A stretch of DNA of 64,000 nt, taken from contig JAJZFA010000043.1 in the NCBI GenBank assembly GCA_021805565.1, positions 186,001 through 250,000 on the forward strand. Direction: 5' to 3'. A program made the position numbers and the translations under genes. Source of the DNA: Pseudomonadota bacterium. Its GTDB lineage: Bacteria; Pseudomonadota; Alphaproteobacteria; Acetobacterales; Acetobacteraceae. Shown piece by piece: positions 17,714-26,082 of the stretch. The notes beneath the pieces were generated by a model. It was not told the origin of the DNA and did not search any database. It saw only the letters and a list, made by a program, of their open reading frames with translations. Position 1 is the stretch's first letter. Every line of letters begins with the position of its first letter.

Positions 17714-18769
17714 ATGTCCGGCGATCCAGGGCCGCTGCTGGCCGACTTCGACTACGATCTGCCGCAAGACCGGATCGCGCATGAACCGGTTCGGCCGCGC
17801 GATGCGGCGCGCATGCTGCATGTTCGCGACAACGGGCTGACCGACCTGACGATCCGCGACCTGCCGTCGCTGCTGCGCCCCGGCGACATCCTGGTGGCGA
17901 ACGACACGCGCGTCTTTCCGGCCCAGTTGCGCGCCATACGCGGCGATGCCCGGATCGGCATCACCCTGGACCGCCCCCTGGCCGACGGTTCCTGGACGGC
18001 TCTGGCCCGTAACGGACGGCGTTTACGCGTGGGCGACACGCTGGCCATCGAGGGTGCCGGCGCGCTGGTCGCCCGTGTCGCGGAAAAACACCCCGATGGC
18101 AGCATCGGCCTGATATTCAGCCTGGACGGCGAGGCCCTGATGGAGGCGTTCGGTCTCGCCGGGGCGTTGGCCCTGCCGCCTTACATCCACCGGCCGGATG
18201 GTCCGACCGAGGCCGACGCCGCCGATTACCAGACGGTGTTCGCCCGCCGCCGCGGGGCGGTCGCGGCGCCGACGGCCGGGCTGCATTTCACCCCCGCACT
18301 GTTGGCGGACCTGGATGCCGCCGGGGTCAGCCGGGTCACGGTCACGCTGCATGTCGGGATCGGCACATTCCTGCCGGTGCGGGTGGACAGGGTGGCGGAT
18401 CACCGCATGCACGCCGAGCGCGGCGAGATCGGCGCCGGGGCGGCCGCGGCGATTAACCGGGTGCGTCGCAACGGTGGGCGGGCGATCGCGGTGGGCACCA
18501 CCAGCCTGCGCCTGCTGGAAAGCGCCGCGCTGCCGGACGGCACGGTGCAGCCGTTCGTCGGAGAAACATCGCTGTTCATCCTGCCCGGCTACCGGTTCAA
18601 GGCAGTTGACCGTCTGGTGACGAATTTTCATTTGCCGCGCTCGACCCTGCTGATGCTGGTGTCGGCATTCAGCGGACGCGAACGGATGCTGGCGGCCTAC
18701 GCGCACGCGGTGGCCGCTGGATACCGGTTTCACTCCTATGGCGATGCCTGCTATCTCGAACCGGCCTGA
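17714..18769 (+). CDS. queA: QueA, tRNA ribosyltransferase-isomerase (queuosine synthesis)
   Basis: QueA transfers and rearranges the ribosyl part of S-adenosylmethionine onto 7-aminomethyl-7-deazaguanine at tRNA position 34, the step before queuosine. The 351-residue protein has the family landmarks [12 protein letters not shown] (11-22), [68 protein letters not shown] and [19 protein letters not shown], ending [15 protein letters not shown]. Length is normal. It follows the VOC gene by 15 bases on the same strand, so a fumarase-VOC-queA transcript is likely. No other queuosine gene is in the window. Confidence 0.97.
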   Translation: MSGDPGPLLADFDYDLPQDRIAHEPVRPRDAARMLHVRDNGLTDLTIRDLPSLLRPGDILVANDTRVFPAQLRAIRGDARIGITLDRPLADGSWTALARNGRRLRVGDTLAIEGAGALVARVAEKHPDGSIGLIFSLDGEALMEAFGLAGALALPPYIHRPDGPTEADAADYQTVFARRRGAVAAPTAGLHFTPALLADLDAAGVSRVTVTLHVGIGTFLPVRVDRVADHRMHAERGEIGAGAAAAINRVRRNGGRAIAVGTTSLRLLESAALPDGTVQPFVGETSLFILPGYRFKAVDRLVTNFHLPRSTLLMLVSAFSGRERMLAAYAHAVAAGYRFHSYGDACYLEPA

Positions 18770-18807
18770 TTGCCAGCCACGCCCAACCGGACGGGACGGC
18801 GAATAGC

Positions 18808-18838
18808 TTGACATTCCCCCTGTGCCACCCCTTATGTT
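18808..18838 (+). promoter_or_regulatory. Sigma-70-like promoter of the DUF1127 gene
   Basis: A perfect -35 box TTGACA lies at 18808-18813, and a -10-like TTATGT/TATGTT at 18832-18838 (spacing 18-19). Transcription should start near 18845, giving a leader of about 65 bases before the ATG at 18910. It is one of the clearest promoters in the window. Confidence 0.6.
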
Positions 18839-18861
18839 GCATTGCACCATGAGGGGAACGT

Positions 18862-18900
18862 CCTTCACCCCACGGCCGGCAACGCCGGTTAGTGTGAAGG
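18862..18900 (+). promoter_or_regulatory. Nested hairpin in the leader of the DUF1127 gene, covering its ribosome binding site
   Basis: Outer arms CCTTCAC (18862-18868) and GTGAAGG (18894-18900) are perfectly complementary; inner arms CCGGC (18876-18880) and GCCGG (18884-18888) close on a three-base loop, with two further G-U pairs possible. The 3' outer arm contains AAGG of the ribosome binding site AAGGAA, eight bases before the ATG. Folding would therefore hide the site and limit translation. The pairing is seen in the sequence; its regulatory use is inference. Confidence 0.55.
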
Positions 18901-18909
18901 AATTGCAAC

Positions 18910-19155
18910 ATGAACTTATCAGAACATACCTGGCCCACCGCATCCGGTCAGGGCCGTACAGCCGATCCGTCCCATACCGTGGCGGCCAGGATTCAGGCCT
19001 GGATCGGTCACGCCGCCGCGGCCAGGAAGGTCCGCCGGCAACGGGCACACGAAGCCGCGGCGCTCTATGCTTCTACCGACCGGGAATTGTGGGATATGGG
19101 CTTCAGCCGATCCGACATTCCCAGCATTCTGGACGGCACGTACCGTCAGGAATAA
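18910..19155 (+). CDS. DUF1127 (YjiS-like) small protein
   Basis: An 81-residue protein whose C-terminal half has the DUF1127 pattern: a basic helix AAAARKVRRQRAHEAAALYAS followed by DRELWDMGFSRSDIP (58-72). The N-terminal 25 residues are polar and variable. Members are small, Arg-rich and often bind RNA; in several alphaproteobacteria they affect phosphate, carbon or RNA metabolism, and their genes are often stress-induced. Start and ribosome binding site are clear. It is a single-gene unit with its own promoter and a structured leader. The downstream gene is convergent. Exact role here is unknown. Confidence 0.88.
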   Translation: MNLSEHTWPTASGQGRTADPSHTVAARIQAWIGHAAAARKVRRQRAHEAAALYASTDRELWDMGFSRSDIPSILDGTYRQE

Positions 19156-19178
19156 GCTCCGTCGGTTGGAACCCCGGC

Positions 19179-19697
19179 CTACTTCATCCCCAGTGCCGCG
19201 AGTCCGGCTTTCGCCGTGACCGCGTCCTGGGAGAAGATGCCGCCGCTGGCGCCGATCGCCCCGATCAGCTTGCCGTCGATCACGATGGGAAAGCCGCCTT
19301 CGCTGGCTACGCCGCCGCTTAACGCCAGCAGGCTGAGCGTGGATGGCGATCCGCCGGTGTTGACCCCCGCCTGGAATACACCGGATGGGCGGCGGAACAT
19401 CGCCGAGGTGCGCGCCTTTGCCTGAGCGATGGCGATCGAGGCGTATTGCGTGCCGTCCATCGTTGCGAGAGCGATGGTATTGCCCGCCGGATCGACGACG
19501 GCGATGGCCATTTTCCAGTTATGCCGCCTGGCTTCGGCCTCGGCGGCGGCGATCGCTGTCTGCGCGTGCTCCAGATTGACCGGCGTGCCATAGGGAATAT
19601 CGAACGGCATGGTTTCGGGCACCGGTGCCGGGGGCTGTGCATGCGCCATGGACAGGGCAGACAGGCTAATGGCGGCAATCGCCGCGGCGGTGCGCAT
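19179..19697 (-). CDS. Secreted GlcG/HbpS-like heme-binding-family protein
   Basis: The 172-residue protein begins with a Sec signal, MRTAAAIAAISLSALSMAHA, probably cleaved before QPPAP, so it is periplasmic. The rest is one GlcG/HbpS domain: LEHAQTAIAAAEAEARRHNW, MAIAVVDPAGNTIALATMDG, and the Gly-rich end GGVASEGGFPIVIDGKLIGA IGASGG. The start ATG (19697-19695) has GGAG about ten bases upstream; in-frame codons further upstream overlap the divergent reductase gene and are shadow-like. HbpS binds heme in Streptomyces, while GlcG in glycolate operons has no settled role; neither is proven here. It is convergent with the DUF1127 gene and divergent from the aldo/keto reductase. Confidence 0.87.
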   Translation of the reverse strand: MRTAAAIAAISLSALSMAHAQPPAPVPETMPFDIPYGTPVNLEHAQTAIAAAEAEARRHNWKMAIAVVDPAGNTIALATMDGTQYASIAIAQAKARTSAMFRRPSGVFQAGVNTGGSPSTLSLLALSGGVASEGGFPIVIDGKLIGAIGASGGIFSQDAVTAKAGLAALGMK

Positions 19698-19935
19698 GGG
19701 TGCGGTCTCCGTTGAACGGACGGCTCGATGTCGATCCGGCTGTCGTACTGGCGAACCCGCGCCCCGGCAAGACGCACCGTACAGTTCACCCGCCAGACGC
19801 CCGCTCGGCCAGCGACGGGATTCCCGCCCGCCGGCAAACCGGGTCGCGGGCCTCGACGCCGCCCGGCCACGGCTGTACAGAGTCGCATCCGGCTGGCGCG
19901 TGTCCGGCCACCGTAACGGATCAGGAGACCGATTC

Positions 19936-20889
19936 ATGGAAAAGCGCAGGCTGGGTGAATCGTCTTTGCACGTCTCGCCGATCGCGTTCGGGTGCAACGT
20001 GTTCGGCTGGACCGCCGATGAGGCCACATCGTTCGCGCTGCTGGATGCCTGGGTGGATGCCGGGTTCAATTTCCTCGACACCGCCGACGTGTATTCGCGC
20101 TGGCATACCGGTAACAGCGGCGGCGAATCCGAAACGATCATCGGCAAATGGCTGAAGGCCCGCGGCAATCGCGATAAAGTGATTATCGCAACGAAATTCG
20201 GAATTGAAATGGCACCGGACAGGAAAGGCCTGTCGCGGGCCTACATGCAGGCGGCGGTGGACGATTCGTTGCGGCGGCTGCAAACCGATTATATCGATCT
20301 GTATCAGTCGCACCGCGACGATCCGGATACGCCGGTCGAGGAAACACTGGCGTCGTATCGCGATCTGATCGAACAGGGGAAGATACGGGAAATCGGCGCG
20401 TCGAATTTCACCGCCGAACGGTTGGCCGAGTCTTTGAAGCTGAGCGCGGACAAGGGGCTGCCCCGCTACCAAAGCCTGCAGCCGCAATACAACCTGATGG
20501 AACGGACGGGGTTCGAGGGCGAGCTGGAAAACCTGTGTCTGGCGGAGAACGTCGGCGTTATCGGCTTTTACTCGCTGGCGAGCGGGTTTCTGACCGGCAA
20601 ATACCGGACGCCCGCCGATACGGCGGGCCGGGCGCGCGGTCCTGGCGTGGCGAAGTATCTGAACGATCGGGGGTTGCGGGTGCTGGCCGCGCTGGACGAG
20701 GTGGCGAAGCGCTACCACGCAAGGCCCGGTCAGATTGCCCTGGCGTGGCTGATTGCCCGCCCCAGCGTGACCGCGCCGATCGTCAGTGCGACCAGCCTGG
20801 AGCAACTGGCGGAACTGGCCGAAGCGGCGGAGATCGATCTCGACGCAGATTCGGTTCAACGCATCGATGCGGCGAGCCAGCCCGACTGA
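19936..20889 (+). CDS. Aldo/keto reductase
   Basis: A 317-residue NADPH-dependent oxidoreductase with the (beta/alpha)8 fold. The catalytic tetrad is visible: Asp48 and Tyr53 in FLDTADVYSR, Lys87 in IATKFG and His126 in LYQSHRDD. The cofactor-binding end includes REIGASNFTAERL and GFYSLASGFLTGKYR, then IVSATSLEQL. It belongs to the group of YajO/Tas-like reductases, which reduce aldehydes of broad range. The ATG at 19936 has AGGAGA eight bases upstream. The physiological substrate is unknown. The gene is monocistronic and faces the CoA-transferase gene end-to-end. Confidence 0.93.
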   Translation: MEKRRLGESSLHVSPIAFGCNVFGWTADEATSFALLDAWVDAGFNFLDTADVYSRWHTGNSGGESETIIGKWLKARGNRDKVIIATKFGIEMAPDRKGLSRAYMQAAVDDSLRRLQTDYIDLYQSHRDDPDTPVEETLASYRDLIEQGKIREIGASNFTAERLAESLKLSADKGLPRYQSLQPQYNLMERTGFEGELENLCLAENVGVIGFYSLASGFLTGKYRTPADTAGRARGPGVAKYLNDRGLRVLAALDEVAKRYHARPGQIALAWLIARPSVTAPIVSATSLEQLAELAEAAEIDLDADSVQRIDAASQPD

Positions 20890-21025
20890 TACCGTCGCCC
20901 AGCCTGCCAATGCTGCCGCCGGTGTCCCGGTTCGCAATGGTCGTTATCGTGCGGCAGGACACCGGTTCTTTATTTTCAGTGGCCTGCCGATTCACGCAAT
21001 GAGTAGGCATTTCCCGGGCAGGGCA

Positions 21026-22228
21026 CTAGCCGGCAATCGTGCCCTGTTCGATGAACCGGGCGACTTCGGCGGCGGTAAAGCCCGCTTGCGTCAGCACCTC
21101 GGCGGAATGCTCGCCAAGCCGGGGCGGTTGACGCACGATGCCAGGCCGATCGCGTCCCGGTCCGAACTCGACGGGCAGCGCGGGCAGCCCCACTTTCGTG
21201 CCCGCGCTGCCGCCGAGGCGCGAAATATAGACATCCAGCAGCCCGCCGGTCGCCATCAGATGGGGATCGGTAAACAGATCGCCGGGCCGGCCGACTGGCG
21301 CCCACGATACATTGGCCCGTTCGCAGCGCGCCTCGGCCTCGGCCTGCGGAATCTCCGCCAGAATTTGTTGCAATGCCGGGATCAGCCACGCGCGTTCCTG
21401 TAACCGCATCAGATTGGTGGCGAGGCGCGGGTCGGCGGCCAGGTCCTGAAGCGCGAATTCCTCGGTAAATCGCGTCCATTGCCGGTCGGACGTAACGCCG
21501 ATGAACAACTGGCCGTCCTCGGCGGTCTCGAACACCTCATAAATGGCCCAGGCGCCGCGCCGGGCGGGCATCGGCAACGCGTCCAGGCCGGTCGCCGCCA
21601 TTCCGGCCATGTGGGTGCTCATCAGGAACGCGGCGCTTTCGAACAATGCGCTGCCGACGCGCTGTCCCATGCCGGTCCGGTCCCGTTCGCGCAGCGCGGC
21701 CTGGGCGGCGACCACGCCGAACACCGCGCCCAGGATATCGACCACCGACGCGCCGGCCCGCAGCGGCTGGCCGGGCGGGCCGGTCATGAAAGCGAGGCCG
21801 GTCTGGAATTGCACCACCTCATCCAGCGCGGGCCGGTGTTCGTAGGGGCCGGCCAGATAGCCTTTCAGCGCGAGATAGATCAGCCGGGGATTCAACGGCG
21901 CAAGCTGGTCGTATCCGCACCCCAGGCGCTCCATCGTGTTCGGGCCGTAATTTTCCAGCACCAGATCGGTGGCCGGAATCAGGCGGTGGACGATCGTCCG
22001 GCCCTCGGGCTGCTTTAAATCCACTGCCAGGCTGCGTTTGTTGCGGTTGAACGCGGCGAAGAATCCGGCGGCGAACCCGCCGAGGCCACGTGTGTGGTCG
22101 CCCATTGGCGCCGGTTCCACCTTGATCACGTCGGCGCCAAGTTCGGCAAAGATTAGGCCGGCGGTCGGGCCCATCACCGTATGGCTGAATTCAAGCACAC
22201 GCAGGCCCGCCAGCGGCCGCGCGGTCAT
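21026..22228 (-). CDS. Family III CoA-transferase (CaiB/BaiF type)
   Basis: A 400-residue enzyme that moves CoA between carboxylic acids. The N-terminus has GLRVLEFSHTVMGPTAGLIF, then GADVIKVEPAPMGDHTRGLG, and the core has HRPALDEVVQFQTGLAFMTG with Asp136 in the place of the catalytic Asp that forms the acyl-aspartyl intermediate. The motif DLKQPEGRTIVHRLIPATDLV is also typical. The start ATG overlaps the stop of the flavin monooxygenase gene (ATGA), so the two are one unit. The likely role is activation of a carboxylate produced by, or fed to, that monooxygenase; the acid is unknown. A second, clearly different member lies at 46247-47374. Confidence 0.93.
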   Translation of the reverse strand: MTARPLAGLRVLEFSHTVMGPTAGLIFAELGADVIKVEPAPMGDHTRGLGGFAAGFFAAFNRNKRSLAVDLKQPEGRTIVHRLIPATDLVLENYGPNTMERLGCGYDQLAPLNPRLIYLALKGYLAGPYEHRPALDEVVQFQTGLAFMTGPPGQPLRAGASVVDILGAVFGVVAAQAALRERDRTGMGQRVGSALFESAAFLMSTHMAGMAATGLDALPMPARRGAWAIYEVFETAEDGQLFIGVTSDRQWTRFTEEFALQDLAADPRLATNLMRLQERAWLIPALQQILAEIPQAEAEARCERANVSWAPVGRPGDLFTDPHLMATGGLLDVYISRLGGSAGTKVGLPALPVEFGPGRDRPGIVRQPPRLGEHSAEVLTQAGFTAAEVARFIEQGTIAG

Positions 22229-23580
22229 TGGGCATTGCCATCGGGGAAGAACCGGTTGGCCGGTCTTGGCAGTCCGAGGTTCTCCCGCAGGGTCCGGCCT
22301 TCGTACTCCGTGCGGAACAGACCGCGGCGTTGCAGTTCGGGAACCACCTTATCGACAAAATCGTCCAGGCCGCCGGGCACGTAAGGGAACATGATGTTGA
22401 AACCGTCGCAGGCGTCGCTCAACAGCCATTCTTCCATCTCATTGGCGATGGTCTCGGGCGTGCCGGTGAACGACAGCCCGCCGTAGCCTCCGGCGATCTG
22501 AGCAAGCTGCCGCACGGTCAGATTGTCGCGCCTGGCCCGGTCTATGACGCGTTGCCGGCCGCTTTTGCTTTGGTTGGTTTCGGGGATGTCCGGCAGCGGC
22601 CCGTCGAGATCGAATGCCGAGGCGTCGCAACCGAGTGCGATGGACAAGGACCCAAGGCCGCTGTCGGGGTGAACGAGACTGTCCAGCAAATCGCGCTTTT
22701 GCTTGGCTTCGGCGGCGGTTTCGCCCACCACCACCAGCGCGCCGGGCAGGATTTTCAGGTGGTCGCGGTTGCGGCCCAGGGCTTCGGTCCGGCCCTTTAC
22801 GTCGGCGTAAAATCGCTGGGCGTCGGCCATCGCCCCGCCGGCGGCGAAAATCATTTCGGCGGTTTCGGCCGCGATCTGCCGTCCGGCCTCCGACGCGCCG
22901 GCCTGCACGATCACCGGCCAGCCCTGCACCGGGCGGGCGATATTCAGCGGGCCGCGCACCGCATAATGCGGACCCTTGTGGTTCAGCACGTGCATCCGTT
23001 CCGGGTCGAAATAAATTCCCGTTTCCACATCCCGGATGAACGCGTCGTCCGCCCAACTGTCCCACAGCCCGGTGACCACGTCGTAAAATTCGCGCGCCTT
23101 GCGATAGCGGGCGCCATGTTCCAGATGCTCCTCCAGGCCGAAATTGAGCGCCGCTTCGGGGTTCGATGTCGTTACCAGATTCCACCCGGCGCGGCCCTCG
23201 CTGATGTGGTCCAGCGAGGCGAATTTGCGCGCGATATGATACGGATCGTTGAAGGTGGTGGACGCGGTGGCGATCAGGCCGATGCGTTCGGTGACGGCGG
23301 CGAGGGCGGGAAGCAGCGTGAGCGGATCGAAGGATGTGGCGGTCGCGCTGCGTTGCAAGGCGTTCATCGGCATGTTCAGCATGGCAAGGTGGTCGGCCAT
23401 GAAGAACGCGTCGAATTTGCCGCGTTCCAGGGTTTGCGCGAAGCGGACGATATGGCGAAAGTTGAAGTTGGCATCGGCATAAGCGCCCGGATAGCGCCAC
23501 CATGCGGTGTGGATGCTGACGGGACGCATGAATGCCCCCAGCCGGAGTTGCCGCCGTTCGGTCATATCTGTGTTTCCCAT
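22225..23580 (-). CDS. Flavin-dependent monooxygenase, NtaA/SnaA/DszA type
   Basis: A 451-residue luciferase-like monooxygenase that needs FMNH2 from a separate reductase. Family landmarks are GAYADANFNFRHIVRFAQ, FDAFFMADHLA, FDPLTLLPALAAVTERIGL, ATASTTFNDPYHIARKFASL and the long conserved GRAGWNLVTTSNPEAALNFG. Members oxidise chelators (nitrilotriacetate, EDTA), dibenzothiophene sulfone, pristinamycin IIB or alkyl compounds. The second half has PVIVQAGASEAGRQIAAETA and ends PANRFFPDGNAQ. It is the first gene of a two-gene unit with the CoA-transferase. No flavin reductase is adjacent. An alternative start at the sixth residue is possible. Confidence 0.93.
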   Translation of the reverse strand: MGNTDMTERRQLRLGAFMRPVSIHTAWWRYPGAYADANFNFRHIVRFAQTLERGKFDAFFMADHLAMLNMPMNALQRSATATSFDPLTLLPALAAVTERIGLIATASTTFNDPYHIARKFASLDHISEGRAGWNLVTTSNPEAALNFGLEEHLEHGARYRKAREFYDVVTGLWDSWADDAFIRDVETGIYFDPERMHVLNHKGPHYAVRGPLNIARPVQGWPVIVQAGASEAGRQIAAETAEMIFAAGGAMADAQRFYADVKGRTEALGRNRDHLKILPGALVVVGETAAEAKQKRDLLDSLVHPDSGLGSLSIALGCDASAFDLDGPLPDIPETNQSKSGRQRVIDRARRDNLTVRQLAQIAGGYGGLSFTGTPETIANEMEEWLLSDACDGFNIMFPYVPGGLDDFVDKVVPELQRRGLFRTEYEGRTLRENLGLPRPANRFFPDGNAQ

Positions 23581-23670
23581 GCCATGCGCGCTAAGCTAAC
23601 GGCTTGCCACGCGGTTTCAAAGCAGGTGCGTCCTCGCCCCGCGCCCATCCCGTATCCGGAGCGACTGCCG

Positions 23671-24417
23671 ATGGACCAGGACCTGAAAGACCTTGCCGCC
23701 CTGATCGATGCGGCGCAGCGGATCGTGCTGTTCACCGGCGCGGGGATCAGTACGGAGTCCGGCATTCCCGATTTTCGCAGCCCCGGCGGGCTTTGGACGA
23801 AGCAGACCCCGATCGACTTCGCGGATTTCCTGCGCTCCGACGACGCGAGGCGGGAAACCTGGCGGCGCCGGTTCGCGATGGAGCCGATTTTGCGACAGGC
23901 GGCGCCAAATCGCGGGCATCGCGCCGTCGCGGCGCTGATCCGCACCGGAAAGGCTGCCGCCGTCATCACCCAGAACATCGACGGGCTGCATCGGGCGTCC
24001 GGCGTTCCCGGCGACAAGACGATCGAACTGCACGGCAACACCACCTATGCGCATTGCCTGACATGCGGCTCGCGATATGAAATCGATGCGCTGCGCGTCG
24101 ATTTCGAAAGCGACGGGATCGTGCCGTGTTGCGCCTGCGGCGGCTGGGTCAAGACCGCGACCGTGTCGTTCGGCCAGCCGATGCCGGCGAACGAAATGCG
24201 GCGCGCGGAGCAGGAAACGCTGCTGGCCGACGTTTTCATCGCGATCGGTTCCTCGCTGACGGTGTATCCCGCCGCCGCGTTTCCGGAACTGGCCAAGCGC
24301 AACGGCGCGATTTTGGCGATCGTCAATCTGCAGCCGACGGGGCTGGACGGTATCGCCGATCTGGTCGTCCGCCGGCCGATCGGCGATACCTTGGGCGCGG
24401 CCGCGGGCGTGCAATAG
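23671..24417 (+). CDS. cobB: Sir2-family NAD-dependent protein deacylase
   Basis: A 248-residue sirtuin that removes acyl groups from lysines using NAD+. Motifs in order: VLFTGAGISTESGIPDFRS (20-38), ITQNIDGLHRASG, the catalytic His in IELHGNTTYAHC, the zinc pairs CLTCG and CCACGG, FIAIGSSLTVYPAA and IVNLQPTGLD. All key residues are present. I chose the ATG at 23671, with GGAG nine bases upstream; a longer in-frame form would start inside the leader. The zinc-site spacing fits a class II/III bacterial CobB. The gene is divergent from the monooxygenase unit and nearly touches the convergent mnmE (eight bases apart). Confidence 0.94.
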   Translation: MDQDLKDLAALIDAAQRIVLFTGAGISTESGIPDFRSPGGLWTKQTPIDFADFLRSDDARRETWRRRFAMEPILRQAAPNRGHRAVAALIRTGKAAAVITQNIDGLHRASGVPGDKTIELHGNTTYAHCLTCGSRYEIDALRVDFESDGIVPCCACGGWVKTATVSFGQPMPANEMRRAEQETLLADVFIAIGSSLTVYPAAAFPELAKRNGAILAIVNLQPTGLDGIADLVVRRPIGDTLGAAAGVQ

Positions 24418-24425
24418 CCGAATCG

Positions 24426-25712
24426 CTACTTGCCAATACAGAATTGCGAAAACACCGAACCGAGGATATCCTCCACCCCGACATGACCGGTGATCCGGCC
24501 CAGCGCCCGCATCGCCAACCGCAGATCTTCTCCGCGCAGCTCTGGCAGATCGGCCCGTTCGGCCGCTTCCAGGAACCCATGCGCCTCCAGCAGCGCGGCG
24601 CGATGGCGTGCCCGGGTCAGCGGCGGCGCCCCCCTGGATTCGGTCATTCGCGTGGCGGCCTGAGCCAGACTGTCGCGCAGCGCGTCCATGCCCGCTCCGG
24701 TCTTGACACTGATCCGCAGGGCGCCCTCCGGGCCGGCCAGGCCGAGGTCGGCTTTGTTGGCGACCAGCAGCGCGGTCTGCCCGGCCGGACGCGGCGACCC
24801 CGCCTCCACCAGCGTAATGACCAGATCGGCGTCCCGCGCGCGTGCAATGGCTCGGCGGACGCCTTCGGCTTCGATGCTATCGTCGGTTTCGCGCAGACCG
24901 GCGGTATCGACCAGCGTTACCGGCACGCCACCCAGGACGATGCGGGTTTCCAGTACGTCCCGCGTGGTGCCGGGGCGATCCGAAACGATGGCCACGTCCC
25001 GTTCCGCCAAAGCATTGATCAACGAGGATTTGCCGACGTTTGGCGCGCCGGCGATGGCGAAGAACAGGCCTTCACGCAGTTTCTCGCCGCGCCCGGCGTC
25101 GTCCAGGTGTGTCCGGATTTCGGCGCGTACGGTCCCTAACGCGGCCATCAGTTGCGTTTCCACCGCCGGCGGCAGGTCTTCGTCGGGAAAGTCGATCAGG
25201 GCTTCCTGATAGGCTAAAATTCCCTGCAATCGCTCTGCCCAATCGCGATACAGGGCTCCGAGGACTCCGTCCAACTGGCGCAGGGCCTGAATGCGCTGGG
25301 CCTCGGTTTCGGCCGCGATCAGGTCGTGAACGGCCTCGGCCTCCACCAGATCCATCCGCCCGTTGAGAAACGCCCGGCGGGTGAACTCCCCCGGTTCGGC
25401 GGGCCGCAGCCCGGCTTCTGTCAGTGCGGCGGCAACCCCGTCGATGACAGCCCGGCCGCCATGCAGGTTGAGTTCGGCGCAATCCTCGCCGGTATAGGTG
25501 CCAGGACCAGGCATCCACAACACCAATGCCCTGTCCAGCGTCGTGCCGGACACGTCGCGCAAACGGCGGAGCGAGGCGTGGCGGGGTTCGGGCAGAGTAC
25601 CCCCGCATAATGCGGCCACCGCCGCACCGGCCCGCGGCCCGCTGATCCGCATCACCGCGATGGCGGCGCGGGCCGAACCGGAGGCAAGCGCAAAAATGGT
25701 ATTGCCGGACAT
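24426..25712 (-). CDS. mnmE: tRNA modification GTPase MnmE (TrmE)
   Basis: MnmE with MnmG installs the carboxymethylaminomethyl group at uridine 34 of certain tRNAs. The 428-residue protein has the folate-binding N-terminal domain (TIFALASGSARAAIAVMRIS), a helical domain, and an inserted G domain with GAPNVGKSSLINAL, DRPGTTRDV, DTAGLRET and LLVANKADLG. The C-terminus FSQFCIGK is the absolutely conserved MnmE end, with the functional Cys. Length is slightly short (E. coli 454). The upstream palindrome CTGAC-tac-GTCAG (25718-25730) lies just before the start; no strong ribosome binding site is seen. mnmG is not in the window, although the two are often neighbours. Confidence 0.97.
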   Translation of the reverse strand: MSGNTIFALASGSARAAIAVMRISGPRAGAAVAALCGGTLPEPRHASLRRLRDVSGTTLDRALVLWMPGPGTYTGEDCAELNLHGGRAVIDGVAAALTEAGLRPAEPGEFTRRAFLNGRMDLVEAEAVHDLIAAETEAQRIQALRQLDGVLGALYRDWAERLQGILAYQEALIDFPDEDLPPAVETQLMAALGTVRAEIRTHLDDAGRGEKLREGLFFAIAGAPNVGKSSLINALAERDVAIVSDRPGTTRDVLETRIVLGGVPVTLVDTAGLRETDDSIEAEGVRRAIARARDADLVITLVEAGSPRPAGQTALLVANKADLGLAGPEGALRISVKTGAGMDALRDSLAQAATRMTESRGAPPLTRARHRAALLEAHGFLEAAERADLPELRGEDLRLAMRALGRITGHVGVEDILGSVFSQFCIGK

Positions 25713-26082
25713 GGCGTCTGACTACGTCAGGCCATGACGGCGGGCAACCGAACCCTGGCCGGAGCCCGGAAAAGACCTGAACCATCATCGAGGTGGTCGG
25801 ATCGCGCGCGATCGTCCGGCCTTGTGCCCGCGGCGATAACGAATGACCGTCGGTTTGATGCATCGCGTGTGTCACGGACGGATCGCAGCGGGTCCCGGAC
25901 AGGTCAACGCAAGCACCGCGGCCAAGGCGTTCGGTCAGGCCGTTAGAACGCGACGGTATTCGGACTGTTAATTCCCCGGATCGGGCCAGATTAGGATATT
26001 GACATATTTCCTAGTAATCTCTAAGAATCAAGGAATGTAAACCTCATCCCCGCCGAACCCTTCCATCCACCTCCTCACCGCG
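25713..26082. other. Intergenic region between mnmE and an unknown gene, AT-rich at its end
   Basis: The first 270 bases are GC-rich with no supported gene. The last 60 (about 25985-26040) are unusually AT-rich for this genome and hold promoter-like boxes. The region should contain the promoter of leftward mnmE and of the rightward gene at 26083. Small open frames here have no ribosome binding sites and poor composition. Confidence 0.45.
25999..26027 (+). promoter_or_regulatory. Promoter-like sequence before the unknown gene at 26083
   Basis: A perfect -35 box TTGACA (25999-26004) is followed, with 17-base spacing, by TAAGAA (26022-26027) as a weak -10. Transcription would start near 26034, almost on the ATG at 26035, which is followed at once by TAA. 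The coding frame proper starts later at a GTG. Confidence 0.42.

Noticed and set aside
18836-18908. Outermost pairing GTTGCA (18836) with TGCAAC (18904) in the DUF1127 leader
   Set aside because: The left arm overlaps the -10 box and would not be part of the transcript, so it cannot extend the RNA stem.
25718-25730. CTGAC-tac-GTCAG palindrome before mnmE
   Set aside because: It is only 5 bp per arm and expected by chance at this frequency; noted but not listed as a site.
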